This document shows, one piece after another, positions 39,347 through 48,580 of a stretch of 64,000 bases of DNA (position 1 is its first letter; each line of letters opens with the position of its first letter). The stretch comes from Ignavibacteria bacterium UBA2333. GTDB taxonomy: Bacteria; Bacteroidota; Ignavibacteria; Kapaibacteriales; Kapaibacteriaceae. Below the pieces are notes generated by a model. The model made no database searches. It worked only from the letters and a program-made list of their open reading frames with translations, and was not told the DNA's origin. Position numbers and translations under genes: made by a program. Location of the stretch: contig DDUR01000081.1 of assembly GCA_002344895.1 (NCBI GenBank), forward strand, positions 1 through 64,000, written 5' to 3'.

Positions 39347-39697
39347 TCAGGCCAGCCGAACGCCGTTCGTGACGGACATGTCGGGTACGGCGAGGACAAC
39401 GGAGCCATCTTCTCGGTAAAATCCGCACGTCAGCACCTCACTCAGAAATGGTCCGATCTGTCGTGGCGAAAAGTTCGTAACACAAATAACCTGTTTGCCC
39501 ACAAGCATTTCCGGTGTGTAGAGATGAGTTATCTGGGCACTACTCCGTCGGACGCCCCCTTCAGCCCCTTCACCAAAATCAATCCAAAGCTTCAGGGCGG
39601 GTTTTCGCGCTTCAGGGAATTCTTCGGCGCGAATAATGGTGCCAACACGAAGATGGACCCTCTCAAAATCGTCGATTGTTATCGATGTTGTTTCCAT
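39347..39697 (-). CDS. csaA: CsaA-like tRNA-binding protein
   Basis: A 116-residue stand-alone tRNA-binding OB-fold protein, the size of CsaA (export-related chaperone in Bacillus) and homologous to the C-terminal domain of MetRS. Landmarks are [52 protein letters not shown] and [18 protein letters not shown]. The ATG at 39697 is chosen because the sequence upstream is unlike the family and overlaps the divergent hpnE start region; a GGAGGT lies 10 bases upstream. It contains a period-9 copy of the GGGGC repeat (39553-39569). Confidence 0.93.
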   Translation of the reverse strand: METTSITIDDFERVHLRVGTIIRAEEFPEARKPALKLWIDFGEGAEGGVRRSSAQITHLYTPEMLVGKQVICVTNFSPRQIGPFLSEVLTCGFYREDGSVVLAVPDMSVTNGVRLA

Positions 39698-39725
39698 GGC
39701 AAAAAATACCTCCGATCTTTGTTCC

Positions 39726-41123
39726 ATGCAGCCCCACATTGTTGTAGCCGGAGCCGGATGGGCGGGAATCTCGGCTGCCATCCATGCCGTGCGCCGTGGT
39801 GCTCGGGTAACTCTTGTAGAAGAACGGCCTTATGTTGGAGGACGTGCACGCTCCGTCCTGGATAAAACAGCCAACGTCATGGTGGACAACGGCCAACACG
39901 TTATGATGGGCTGCTATTCAGATGTCCTCACGGTGCTCAATGAGCTTGGTACAACCAATTTTCTTGAACGTCAGCGAGCACTTCAGGTAATCTTCGCCGA
40001 GAGAGGTGGCACAACGGCCAAACTTGATGCTTCGGCACTGCCCGGCAAACTTGGTGTTGTGTATGGCCTGTTGAAAATGTCCGGACTCTCCTTTGCAGCT
40101 AAACGAGACATTATCCGATTGATGGTGCGTATTCAGAGGCGAGTCGTACAAGGATCGGGCCGAACGTGTTACGAGTTACTCCGCGATGAACAACAGCGTG
40201 AAGCAGCTATAACGAGATTCTGGGAACCCGTTGTCCTTGCCACTCTGAACATGTCAGTTCGGTCGGCAGATGCCGATCTCTTGCTCACCGTAATGGCGAG
40301 GGCCTTTCTCGGAAGTCGGGACGACGCTGCAATGCTCATTCCCCGACAAGGACTTTCCGACTTGATAGACCCGATTGGACCGTGGCTACAGCGGCATGGA
40401 AGTGTGATGCAGCTGAGTACGTCTGTAGATCGGTTGCACACTCTCCCGGAGACAACAACGACCGACGCTTCCACGCACAGCACCACTCTCCGGGTGAATC
40501 GTGTTGTGATATCGGATGGGACAGAACTTGATGTTGATGGTGTTATCCTGGCTGTTCCGCGGAAGGCACTCGATCGTCTGCTTCAGAACAGCAGTATTCC
40601 GATAGAGTTTCCCGATCCGCCAGCGCAGAGCCCAATTGTGAGTGTCTATCTCCACTACGATCGACCATGGATGCCAACAGACTTTGCGGCTTGTCTAGGT
40701 ACAACAATTCAGTGGGTGTTTGATAAACGACGACAACGACCGGGAACCGTTGCCCTAACCGTAAGTGCCGGTGACAACATCGTTGCAGCAACGTCGGACG
40801 ACATCATCAAACTTGCTGATAGAGAACTCCGTGACGTCTTCTCACAGCACATGTCTGCTGTTCAACTCACCAGCGGCCTCGTTATCAAGGAAAAGACGGC
40901 AACTCCTGCCTTTACTCCCGTCACTGCGCGACAACGTCCACCGGGAGACGCACTCCGTAACCCCGGTATTCGCAGAATGAACAACGCTGTAAACAACGTG
41001 AGTTTGGCGGGAGATTGGTTGGATACGGGGCTTCCAGCTACGCTGGAGGGGGCTGCTCTTAGCGGACGTCGTGCCGTGGAGATACTTCTTGGTGAGCGTT
41101 TGACCGGCGATCGGCCATCGTAA
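39726..41123 (+). CDS. hpnE: HpnE-like FAD-dependent oxidoreductase
   Basis: A flavoprotein of the amine-oxidase/phytoene-desaturase superfamily, 465 residues. The N-terminal dinucleotide-binding motif is [17 protein letters not shown] with [10 protein letters not shown]; the C-terminal FAD motif is [20 protein letters not shown]. The overall pattern ([32 protein letters not shown]) fits HpnE, which reduces hydroxysqualene to squalene with HpnC and HpnD for hopanoids or C30 carotenoids. No hpnC, hpnD or squalene cyclase gene is in the window, so the assignment to hydroxysqualene is by family resemblance. The start at 39726 lies 28 bases from the divergent csaA start. Its 3' end overlaps the convergent PAP2 gene by 65 bases. 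Confidence 0.85.
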   Translation: MQPHIVVAGAGWAGISAAIHAVRRGARVTLVEERPYVGGRARSVLDKTANVMVDNGQHVMMGCYSDVLTVLNELGTTNFLERQRALQVIFAERGGTTAKLDASALPGKLGVVYGLLKMSGLSFAAKRDIIRLMVRIQRRVVQGSGRTCYELLRDEQQREAAITRFWEPVVLATLNMSVRSADADLLLTVMARAFLGSRDDAAMLIPRQGLSDLIDPIGPWLQRHGSVMQLSTSVDRLHTLPETTTTDASTHSTTLRVNRVVISDGTELDVDGVILAVPRKALDRLLQNSSIPIEFPDPPAQSPIVSVYLHYDRPWMPTDFAACLGTTIQWVFDKRRQRPGTVALTVSAGDNIVAATSDDIIKLADRELRDVFSQHMSAVQLTSGLVIKEKTATPAFTPVTARQRPPGDALRNPGIRRMNNAVNNVSLAGDWLDTGLPATLEGAALSGRRAVEILLGERLTGDRPS

Positions 41124-41646
41124 ACAGTCGAGCAAAACCATAACCAACACAACATCCGATGAGAAAGCCGGCGACAACATCGGATGGATAGTGCACACCA
41201 ACGTAGACCCGCGAAATCGACACGACAACGGCGATGGTCCACCACAACCTGGCAAAACGCGGTAAAAACACCGTGTTAACAACTGCTGCTGCGGCATTGT
41301 TTACGGCGTGGTTACTTGGGAATGAACCACCGCCACTCTCAACAAGTTTATAGACGTCGCCTAGGACCAGATAGGGACGTTGGCGAGCGATTGTTTCCTT
41401 GAGAAAATGATGACTCAGGGGGTCGAGAACGGCTACGGAAACGACCAGTGCTCCGAACCATCGGAAATACCGTGTCGATTTCGACTGTCGGAATTCTCTG
41501 ACACCTAAAACCAGTAACGTCACAAGGGCCACGGCATAGATCGGGCGCCATGTGCTTGTAGACGTGATCACGGGCATAATGGCATCAAGAAACCCAGATT
41601 TCCAGCCGTGATTGACGGCATAGAACAACCAGATATCAGTATCCAT
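41059..41646 (-). CDS. PAP2-family membrane phosphatase
   Basis: A 195-residue polytopic phosphatase of the type 2 phosphatidic-acid phosphatase family, likely acting on a lipid or undecaprenyl (di)phosphate at the outer face of the inner membrane. All three active-site motifs are present: KETIARQRP, PSNHA (PSGH variant) and SRVYVGVHYPSD. About five TM helices. Its last 21 codons overlap the end of hpnE on the opposite strand. Context does not reveal the substrate; undecaprenyl pyrophosphate recycling is a common role. Confidence 0.9.
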   Translation of the reverse strand: MDTDIWLFYAVNHGWKSGFLDAIMPVITSTSTWRPIYAVALVTLLVLGVREFRQSKSTRYFRWFGALVVSVAVLDPLSHHFLKETIARQRPYLVLGDVYKLVESGGGSFPSNHAVNNAAAAVVNTVFLPRFARLWWTIAVVVSISRVYVGVHYPSDVVAGFLIGCCVGYGFARLFTMADRRSNAHQEVSPRHDVR

Positions 41647-42093
41647 GCGCCCTACGGAGAATTACGGAAAGCCTCATGAGGCTAATCTACCAATGTGAAT
41701 GTTTCACCACACACTACGATTGTTTTCCACAGGAACCTTTCGAGGTTGCTACGAGAGTACAGAGGGCCTAATTTGGCACTGCTTCGAGACGCTTCGCAGC
41801 AGCAGTGAAGAGGAAGTATCCAAAGAAGCGGCCAAGTCTTTCAACTCATTCGGTGGGTGGTGTCGTCACCACGTGTCGCCCGGCAACATGATGTACGAAT
41901 AGGCCTCCGCACTGTGATCACCAGCGACTCGTAGCTCGACTTCGATTAATTCTCCGTCTGCTCATGTTTTTTGAGCGGAAGGGGAGCCGTCTCTCCAACC
42001 GAAATTTTGCGTTGGTGAATTGATCGACGTCGGCGACTGGTGGGGGGAAACCACTGATTGCAACAGTAGACCGAAAGAGTCTGGGAGGACAGC
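41647..42093 (+). other. Gap upstream of nrdJ, structured leader at its end
   Basis: A 447-base gap without a convincing gene; a 67-codon open frame at 41699-41902 lacks a ribosome-binding site and any family resemblance. A small AACC/GGTT hairpin occurs near 41731-41745. The last 60 bases fold into a compact multi-stem element: outer GACT (42035-42038) with AGTC (42078-42081), TGGT/ACCA (42038-42041/42050-42053) and ACTG/CAGT (42053-42056/42064-42067). It contains GCAACAGTA and then GTCTGGGAGGAC just before the nrdJ start. The GGGAGGA is the ribosome-binding site, so folding here could affect initiation. Confidence 0.5.
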
Positions 42094-45000
42094 ATGAAGA
42101 TTGCGCGTCGTTTTACCGTAGCGGACAAGAGTCCGTACGAACTTTTTACCTATGTACTCCGCACGTCGGAGCTCAAGGGAAACGGTAACAAGGTCATCTT
42201 CCAGATGGATGACGTTGAGGTACCGGAATCGTGGTCACAGGTGGCCACGGACATTCTCGCGCAGAAGTATTTCCGCAAGGCTGGAGTGCCACTTGTTGAC
42301 AAGGATGGCAATCCGATTCTTGATGAAAACGGTGTGCAGAAAACCGGTCCAGAGCGTTCCATTCGTCAGGTTGTTCACCGTCTCGCCGGTTGCTGGCGAT
42401 GGTGGGGAGAGAAGTATGGATACTTCTCGACGGCCGAAGACGCGCAAGTGTTCTACGATGAAATCGCCTACATGCTGCTACATCAGATGGCAGCTCCGAA
42501 TTCACCGCAGTGGTTTAACACCGGCCTTCACTTCGCCTATGGCATTGAAGGAAAGCCGCAGGGACACTACTTCGTTGATCCAGATACAAAGCGACTCAAA
42601 CAATCAACGGATGCTTACTCCCATCCGCAGCCACACGCTTGTTTTATCCAAAGTGTTGAAGATGACCTCGTAAACGAGGGTGGCATTTTTGACCTGGCAA
42701 CACGCGAGGCCCGCATCTTCAAGTTCGGTTCTGGAACGGGCTCAAACTTCTCAAACCTTCGTGGTGAAAGTGAACGACTCTCAGGCGGCGGCGTATCGTC
42801 TGGACTTATGTCGTTCCTGAAGATCTTCGACCGTGCTGCTGGTGCTATAAAGTCCGGTGGTACAACGCGTCGTGCTGCGAAGATGGTTATCGTAGACGTT
42901 GACCATCCGGATATTGAGAAATTTATTGAGTGGAAGGCTAAGGAAGAAGAAAAGGTTGCCGCACTCGTCGCAGGATCAAAAATTAATGCAGTGTTTCTTC
43001 AAGCGATCCTCGACGAAGCACTTGCAAATGGCGCGGATCCTAAAACGAATGAGACTCTCGACGCATTGATCCGTCGTGCTCTGCATCGCGGCGTAACGTA
43101 TAACTACATCAAGCGCACTCTTGCTCTTGCGGAACAAGGTTATACGTCCGTAAACTTTGCAATGTTCGATACGCAGTACGAAGGTGAAGCGTATCAGACA
43201 GTATCGGGTCAGAACTCGAACAACTCCGTACGTGTGACGAATGAGTTCATGAATGCCGTTCTGAACGATGGCACGTGGGACCTCGTTTGGCGCACGGATT
43301 CAACAAAACGTACAACGGTTCGCGCACGTGATCTTTGGGACAAGATCAACATGAGTGCGTGGAAGAGTGCTGATCCTGGATTACAGTTCGACACCACCAT
43401 TAACGAGTGGCACACGTGTCCGAACGACGGTCGTATTAACGGCTCAAATCCATGTTCGGAATACATGTTCCTTGATGATACGGCATGTAATCTGGCCTCG
43501 CTCAATCTTGCACATTTTTATAATGAGCAAACGGGTGAGTTTAAGATCGACGACTACCGTCACGCAGTACGACTCTGGACGATCGTCCTTGAAGTATCGG
43601 TCCTCATGGCGCAATTCCCATCGAAGGAAGTTGCGCAACGCTCCTACGACTATCGAACACTCGGCCTTGGATATGCCAACCTTGGCACGGTCCTCATGGT
43701 GATGGGTATACCGTACGACTCTCCAAAGGCTCTAGCCTTTGCCGGAGCTGTTACGGCCGTTATGACGGGGGAATCGTACGCAACATCAGCCGAAATGGCA
43801 GAATGTGTAGGACCGTTCCCGCGCTTTAAGCAGAACCGCGACGCAATGCTCCGCGTCATTCGTAATCACAGGCATGCAGCATACAATTCCTCGAAGGAAA
43901 CCTACGAGGGACTCACCATTACACCGATGGGGATTGATGCGGAGCACTGTCCGGAGTACCTTGTGAATGCTGCTCGTACGGCTTGGGACAAGGCTCTGGA
44001 CCTTGGGGAACGTTATGGTTTCCGTAATGCACAGACTACGGTAATTGCGCCTACGGGTACAATTGGACTCGTCATGGACTGCGATACAACGGGAATTGAG
44101 CCAGACTTCGCTATGGTGAAGTACAAGAAGCTCTCCGGTGGTGGATACTTCAAGATCATCAATCAATCCGTTAACAAGGCACTCCGTCGTCTTGGCTACA
44201 CAGATTCACAAGTTGATGAAATTGAAAAGTATTGTATCGGCCACGCATCGTTGATCGGATGTCCCTACATCGGCCATGCAGAACTCCGCGCAATGGGCTT
44301 TACGGATGAAGAGATTCTCACGCTCGAAAAGGCCTCGGAGAATACCTTTGATCTGCGCTTTGTCTTTATGCCAGGTGTACTCAGTGAAACAACACTGGAT
44401 CGACTTGGAATGACGAAGGAAGTTCGTTCGGAAGCTGGTTTTGACATTCTGACATCGCTTGGACTGTCGAAAAAGCAGGTTGACGAAGCGAACGAATACG
44501 TTGTGGGCACCATGATGATTGAAGGTGCTCCGCACATCAAGGATGAACATCTTCAAATCTTCGACTGTGCCAACAAGTGTGGTCGTCGTGGACAGCGATA
44601 CATCCCATACATGGCTCACGTTCGAATGATGGCCGCTGCGCAGCCATTTATCAGTGGTGCCATCAGCAAGACGATTAACATGCCCAATGAGGCAATTGTA
44701 ACGGACATTGAAAGTGTCCATCTTGAATCGTGGAAACTCATGGTAAAGGCAATTGCCTTGTATCGTGATGCTTCAAAACTTTCGCAGCCGTTGAATGCAA
44801 GTGTTGATGACTATGACGAAATGGTGTTGTTGGGTGACGAACCGGATGACATCAATGAAGTCAGTCAGGAAACCATTCAACAAGTCATTGTTGAAAAAGT
44901 ATATCACCGTGCCGAACGCCGACGTCTTCCAAAACGTCGTCACGGTTACGTACGCGAAGCAAGTGTTGGTGGCCACAAGGTCTACCTCCGTACAGGCGAG

Positions 45001-45603
45001 TTTGAAGATGGCACACTTGGTGAAATCTTCATCGACATGTACAAGGAAGGGGCTTCGTTTAAGGGGTTGATGAACTGTTTTGCCGTGCTTGCTTCGAAGG
45101 CACTGCAATACGGAATTCCTTTGGATGAACTCGTCGACACCTTCACCTTTACACGATTTGAGCCAGCGGGATACGTTGAGGGGCATGAGGCCATCAAGAA
45201 TGCCACAAGTATTCTTGACTACATCTTCCGCACCTTGGGATATGACTATCTCAATAGAACGGACTTTGTCCATACGCCCGTCATTGATGAGAAGACAGCC
45301 TCCTCCAAACCGGATCTCACGGTAAATCCTCCAGACGTTCCGGACGGAGTTTCACGAATTCGCCGTGAAGATGCCGAACCCGTCGTCTACATTGGTGAAC
45401 CAGGAGGCCGCAACGGCTCTAACGGCGTGAATGGTAAGGCAGTTGGGACGTCATCTGCAACAAATCCGGTCGTAACAAAGGCAAACGCAGCTGAATTCGG
45501 ATATACAGGCGAACAGTGCAGCTACTGTCAATCTGCCCGAGTACGTCGTAATGGCTCCTGCACCGTCTGTGACGACTGTGGAGCGACGAGCGGCTGCAGT
45601 TAA
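42094..45603 (+). CDS. nrdJ: Adenosylcobalamin-dependent ribonucleotide reductase
   Basis: Class II ribonucleotide reductase making deoxyribonucleotides with adenosylcobalamin as radical source, thus independent of oxygen. The 1169-residue protein is the long NrdJ form. It has [16 protein letters not shown] early, [22 protein letters not shown] at about 452 (active-site region), and [20 protein letters not shown] near 651. A C-terminal cysteine-rich segment ([15 protein letters not shown] then CDDC) probably forms a zinc ribbon and supplies the re-reducing cysteines. ATG at 42094, ribosome-binding site GGGAGGA. The only RNR gene in the window. Confidence 0.97.
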   Translation: MKIARRFTVADKSPYELFTYVLRTSELKGNGNKVIFQMDDVEVPESWSQVATDILAQKYFRKAGVPLVDKDGNPILDENGVQKTGPERSIRQVVHRLAGCWRWWGEKYGYFSTAEDAQVFYDEIAYMLLHQMAAPNSPQWFNTGLHFAYGIEGKPQGHYFVDPDTKRLKQSTDAYSHPQPHACFIQSVEDDLVNEGGIFDLATREARIFKFGSGTGSNFSNLRGESERLSGGGVSSGLMSFLKIFDRAAGAIKSGGTTRRAAKMVIVDVDHPDIEKFIEWKAKEEEKVAALVAGSKINAVFLQAILDEALANGADPKTNETLDALIRRALHRGVTYNYIKRTLALAEQGYTSVNFAMFDTQYEGEAYQTVSGQNSNNSVRVTNEFMNAVLNDGTWDLVWRTDSTKRTTVRARDLWDKINMSAWKSADPGLQFDTTINEWHTCPNDGRINGSNPCSEYMFLDDTACNLASLNLAHFYNEQTGEFKIDDYRHAVRLWTIVLEVSVLMAQFPSKEVAQRSYDYRTLGLGYANLGTVLMVMGIPYDSPKALAFAGAVTAVMTGESYATSAEMAECVGPFPRFKQNRDAMLRVIRNHRHAAYNSSKETYEGLTITPMGIDAEHCPEYLVNAARTAWDKALDLGERYGFRNAQTTVIAPTGTIGLVMDCDTTGIEPDFAMVKYKKLSGGGYFKIINQSVNKALRRLGYTDSQVDEIEKYCIGHASLIGCPYIGHAELRAMGFTDEEILTLEKASENTFDLRFVFMPGVLSETTLDRLGMTKEVRSEAGFDILTSLGLSKKQVDEANEYVVGTMMIEGAPHIKDEHLQIFDCANKCGRRGQRYIPYMAHVRMMAAAQPFISGAISKTINMPNEAIVTDIESVHLESWKLMVKAIALYRDASKLSQPLNASVDDYDEMVLLGDEPDDINEVSQETIQQVIVEKVYHRAERRRLPKRRHGYVREASVGGHKVYLRTGEFEDGTLGEIFIDMYKEGASFKGLMNCFAVLASKALQYGIPLDELVDTFTFTRFEPAGYVEGHEAIKNATSILDYIFRTLGYDYLNRTDFVHTPVIDEKTASSKPDLTVNPPDVPDGVSRIRREDAEPVVYIGEPGGRNGSNGVNGKAVGTSSATNPVVTKANAAEFGYTGEQCSYCQSARVRRNGSCTVCDDCGATSGCS

Positions 45604-45834
45604 CAGAAGAGAACGTTCGGACAGCAACTCATTGTCGCAAACAGCACGTGGCGGTGAATGTTGTCCCGTCGGACACGCAAAACACGGAACGGGACGGCCA
45701 GCTAACAGGCCGTCCCGTTCACCGTTCTGGAGTAAAGGCAGGGGCGTCATTTGTCCCATAGAATCGTCAGCACAGAGTCTGTAGACATTCGCAAAAAACC
45801 TCACGTCCATCGTTCGAGTAATACACGAATGCAG
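45604..45834 (+). other. Gap after nrdJ with terminator-like hairpin
   Basis: No gene is seen between nrdJ and the candidate RNA. A perfect 13-bp inverted repeat, GAACGGGACGGCC (45687-45699) against GGCCGTCCCGTTC (45708-45720) with an 8-base loop, lies 84 bases after the nrdJ stop. It has no T tract, so it may be a Rho-independent terminator of low quality, a 3'-end-stabilising hairpin, or a protein-binding site. Confidence 0.65.
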
Positions 45835-45835
45835 C

Positions 45836-45920
45836 CCATGTAAACCCGTTCAAAGTAGTAACATGGAACCCTGATAGGTTCAACGGGTAGAAGCCTCTAC
45901 CGGCTGTTCTGGCTTTTTTC
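45836..45920 (+). ncRNA. Candidate H-type pseudoknot RNA with terminator-like end
   Basis: CCATGT (45836-45841) pairs with ACATGG (45861-45866), while ACCCGTT (45844-45850), lying inside that loop, pairs with AACGGGT (45882-45888) outside it: an H-type pseudoknot. A small hairpin GAACC/GGTTC (45866-45870/45877-45881) sits between the helices. After it, GGTAGA/TCTACC (45886-45891/45896-45901) and AGAAGCC/GGC-TTCT foldings compete with the second pseudoknot helix, and a T6 run (45914-45919) follows. This is the look of a riboswitch-type attenuator or a small RNA. It lies 84 bases upstream of the Cys-rich gene. I do not recognise a known class. Confidence 0.45.
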
Positions 45921-46003
45921 TTGCAGAACTCGGGCACAAGACCTAAATTGATCGTCGGTTTTTTCCGTCAGGGACACCACATACCGATTTTCAGACAACA
46001 TCG

Positions 46004-46366
46004 ATGAAGACCATGAAAAAACTCATGCTTGCGGGACTGGCCATCGTCTGTGCCGCAGGGTTCGCCACGGCCGGAGTCCTCTGTGAGGAAAAGGCTGAAA
46101 AATCGACATCGAAAAAGGCTTCATGCTGTACGGTTAAGGCTGGTAAGGCAACCGCACACGCAACAGCTGCGAAAAAGGAAGATTGTGACGACGAAGGTAC
46201 TGCTTCCTGCAGCACAACGAAGAAGGGTAAGGCAAAGGGAACGGCTGCCAAGGGAGGATCGTGTTGCTCAACAAAGTCGATGACAACGAAAACCGCATCG
46301 ACGGTGCAAACTGAAGAGCAAGGCGCGGCAGTCAGCACGGTGGTACCGGCACCGGAAACGAAGTAA
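46004..46366 (+). CDS. Small secreted Lys/Cys-rich protein
   Basis: A 120-residue exported protein, unrecognised. The signal peptide is about residues 1-23 (MKTMKKLMLAGLAIVCAAGFATA). The mature part is low-complexity, rich in Lys, Ala, Thr and Ser, with cysteines placed as C (about 27), CC (about 41), C (about 61), C (about 69) and CC (about 87), each CC in an S-CC-[TS]-x-K setting. The paired Cys suggest metal binding or a disulfide-linked surface peptide; neither is shown. It is preceded by the candidate pseudoknot RNA and followed by two hairpins, so it may be an independently controlled unit. Confidence 0.7.
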   Translation: MKTMKKLMLAGLAIVCAAGFATAGVLCEEKAEKSTSKKASCCTVKAGKATAHATAAKKEDCDDEGTASCSTTKKGKAKGTAAKGGSCCSTKSMTTKTASTVQTEEQGAAVSTVVPAPETK

Positions 46367-46382
46367 AATCGGGGACGATGAA

Positions 46383-46445
46383 TCTGCGTCTGTGTAGTAC
46401 AGATCGCAGAATGTTGCGAGGGACAGGGGCGTCTAGGGCTGCCCC
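46383..46445 (+). terminator. Two hairpins between Cys-rich gene and envelope module
   Basis: The first stem, TCTGCGTCTGT (46383-46393) against ACAGA-T-CGCAGA (46399-46410), is 11 bp with one bulged T and starts 17 bases after the stop. The second, GGGGC (46426-46430) against GCCCC (46441-46445), ends 29 bases before the next start. Neither has a T tract. They may attenuate read-through into the module or form part of its 5' leader. Confidence 0.5.
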
Positions 46446-46474
46446 GTTGCGACCACACCAGTTCGGAGAATGAC

Positions 46475-48580
46475 ATGTCGAAGGGCGGAGCAGGTAAAGT
46501 TTACTTCGTGCTCTATTTGGCGGTAATCCTTGAGCTCCTGATTATTATCGTGGAGCGGGATGAAGCTGAAGAGCATCTTATTCGGAAGCAGAAGGAAGCC
46601 GAGGAAATCGTTGAGGCCGTTATGGCCCAGCTGAATACCGGCTCCGGCTCTAGTGGCGTGAACGCTCTTCCACAAGATGAAATCACACTTCTCGATCCTC
46701 GCACAATTCAAGGTGTCGCGGAAAAAGACAAGCCGAAGGATGAGCGTACGTATCAGATACGCGTGTCAACGGTGCGTGTGAAGGATATCCTTGGTGATGC
46801 TCTTCCCGATGAAGCTGTTGCTAAAGAGAGGCGAATCGAAGAGATTATTCGATTGTTTAACGTCTCTAACCTTACGCTGATAGACTCATTAAATAGCACG
46901 TCTCTTGTTGAGAACCTGACGCTAGACCTTAACAAGGAATGGCTCAAGAACAAGACAAAGGAGATCATGGGTAAACTGGGGGGTAAAAACACGATTACCG
47001 ATATCCCAGAGTACAAGGACGGTCTCTCATTCCTTCGAACTATCGTACCGGATTCGATGGACTATACATCGAATTCGACAATGCTAACATTCCGTTTTTC
47101 ACCGCACTTGACGTTGTCCGACAAGTCGCAGTTTGAGAACGGAATTAAGGTGTTTGAATACACCTTCAAACAAACAAATCCTGGTCTCTTTAAGGTTATG
47201 CTCCAGTCGAAAACCAATAACATTATTGGTGTTTCTGGCTTGGGTAAAGAAGGGGAAGGTTCCGAGAACGACGTCGTAAGTATTGGTACGATTCAGCTCA
47301 CACGGAAACAGCTTGCAAAGGTTGCCAAACGACTACGTTCTACCCTTGGATCAACGGTCGAAACCATCTGTGACAAGTTCGCTACGACGTCAGAGTACAA
47401 GTACGTGCAGTTCAGCAAGGATCTTGAGGAAGCGATTGAGAAGATTAACCACGAGGATATTGGCCTGCCTTCGAAGTCAGATAAGATCCGTCGCGGTGAG
47501 CTGCTAAAAAACATTACGGTCCTTCTCCATGGTGATGCAAATCAGATGGAGCAGAACAATCCGGTGTTCCAGTTTGAGATCAACGTTAAGAAGCCAAACA
47601 TTGCCACGGCTGATCCATGTATTGCTGACCTTGTAAAGGCTCAACGTGTTCTGTCCGGCATTAAGAAAGTTGTGATTCCGCTAACGGTAAACAACTTCCG
47701 TAACGAAACTCCGCAGGTTTCCATCACACCGAGTGACGCAACCGTTCGTGTTGTACCACTAGGTTCAGGAACGAGTTCTGGTTCACTTCGTAATCAACCG
47801 TTTGAGATCCACATTGAGGGTGTACGAACGGGAGATGCGAGGAAGGATTACACCGTTAAGATTACGAATCTGAAGATGTGTGATGACACTGAACCATCAG
47901 CAGTCGTCTCGGTCTTCCCTGCAGATCTCAAGAACAAGTCGTCGATCGAATCCGTCATGGACAAGCGTGTCATGATCGGTAAACCGGTTCGTCTCCCGAT
48001 TGAGCCGTCGTCCGGTGGTGACATTCAGTCGAACCAGTTTGTCCTTTCGTATACACTTGACGGTCAGAAGACGGAAATCCCAGGCACAACACCACTTCAG
48101 ATCACGGTGCCATGTGTTCCTAAGAGCATGTCTTCACTAAATGTTGAAGTCAAGTGGGTATATCGTCCACTTGGATCACAGTACACGGAAGAAGTTGTAC
48201 TCTTCCAGAAGTCAGTAGCATCCGCTAAACAGTCTTCGCCTGAAATTCTCATGACGGGCACAACAGAGCTGTTTGACGCGAAGGCACTGAAGTTTACGTT
48301 GTCGGGAATTGAAGTCATTCCTCCACGTGTGGACTGTAATGTGACGGCTCAGGAACGTGACGTCAAGGTTGACGCAAAACTTGATAAGCCGAGCGTTGGC
48401 AAGTTCACGGTCTTTGCCACGACAGAACCAGAGGGTGGTGGTCGTTACCGTGTTGTACTCCAGTTAAAGGGACCAAAGATGAAGTTCCCTGGAGAGAACG
48501 TCGACATTACGATCACAGCAACGGTCGGTGGAGTTTCCATCTCGGAAACAAAGACTGTTACGATCCCTGAATTCCGATGA
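46475..48580 (+). CDS. One-helix inner-membrane protein with giant periplasmic part, GldM-like
   Basis: A 701-residue protein anchored by a single N-terminal TM helix (about 9-27, KVYFVLYLAVILELLIIIV) followed by an acidic coiled-coil-like stretch (RDEAEEHLIRKQKEAEEIVEAV) and about 600 periplasmic residues that look like successive beta domains. This is the architecture of GldM/PorM, the T9SS motor component that spans the periplasm, but I see no clear sequence signature and no gldK, gldL or gldN next to it. The next gene starts in an ATGA overlap. CGGAGAA ribosome-binding site. First gene of a four-gene envelope module. Confidence 0.7.
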   Translation: MSKGGAGKVYFVLYLAVILELLIIIVERDEAEEHLIRKQKEAEEIVEAVMAQLNTGSGSSGVNALPQDEITLLDPRTIQGVAEKDKPKDERTYQIRVSTVRVKDILGDALPDEAVAKERRIEEIIRLFNVSNLTLIDSLNSTSLVENLTLDLNKEWLKNKTKEIMGKLGGKNTITDIPEYKDGLSFLRTIVPDSMDYTSNSTMLTFRFSPHLTLSDKSQFENGIKVFEYTFKQTNPGLFKVMLQSKTNNIIGVSGLGKEGEGSENDVVSIGTIQLTRKQLAKVAKRLRSTLGSTVETICDKFATTSEYKYVQFSKDLEEAIEKINHEDIGLPSKSDKIRRGELLKNITVLLHGDANQMEQNNPVFQFEINVKKPNIATADPCIADLVKAQRVLSGIKKVVIPLTVNNFRNETPQVSITPSDATVRVVPLGSGTSSGSLRNQPFEIHIEGVRTGDARKDYTVKITNLKMCDDTEPSAVVSVFPADLKNKSSIESVMDKRVMIGKPVRLPIEPSSGGDIQSNQFVLSYTLDGQKTEIPGTTPLQITVPCVPKSMSSLNVEVKWVYRPLGSQYTEEVVLFQKSVASAKQSSPEILMTGTTELFDAKALKFTLSGIEVIPPRVDCNVTAQERDVKVDAKLDKPSVGKFTVFATTEPEGGGRYRVVLQLKGPKMKFPGENVDITITATVGGVSISETKTVTIPEFR

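Noticed and set aside
41699..41902. 67-codon open frame upstream of nrdJ
   Set aside because: No ribosome-binding site, no hydrophobic or domain pattern, ordinary intergenic composition.
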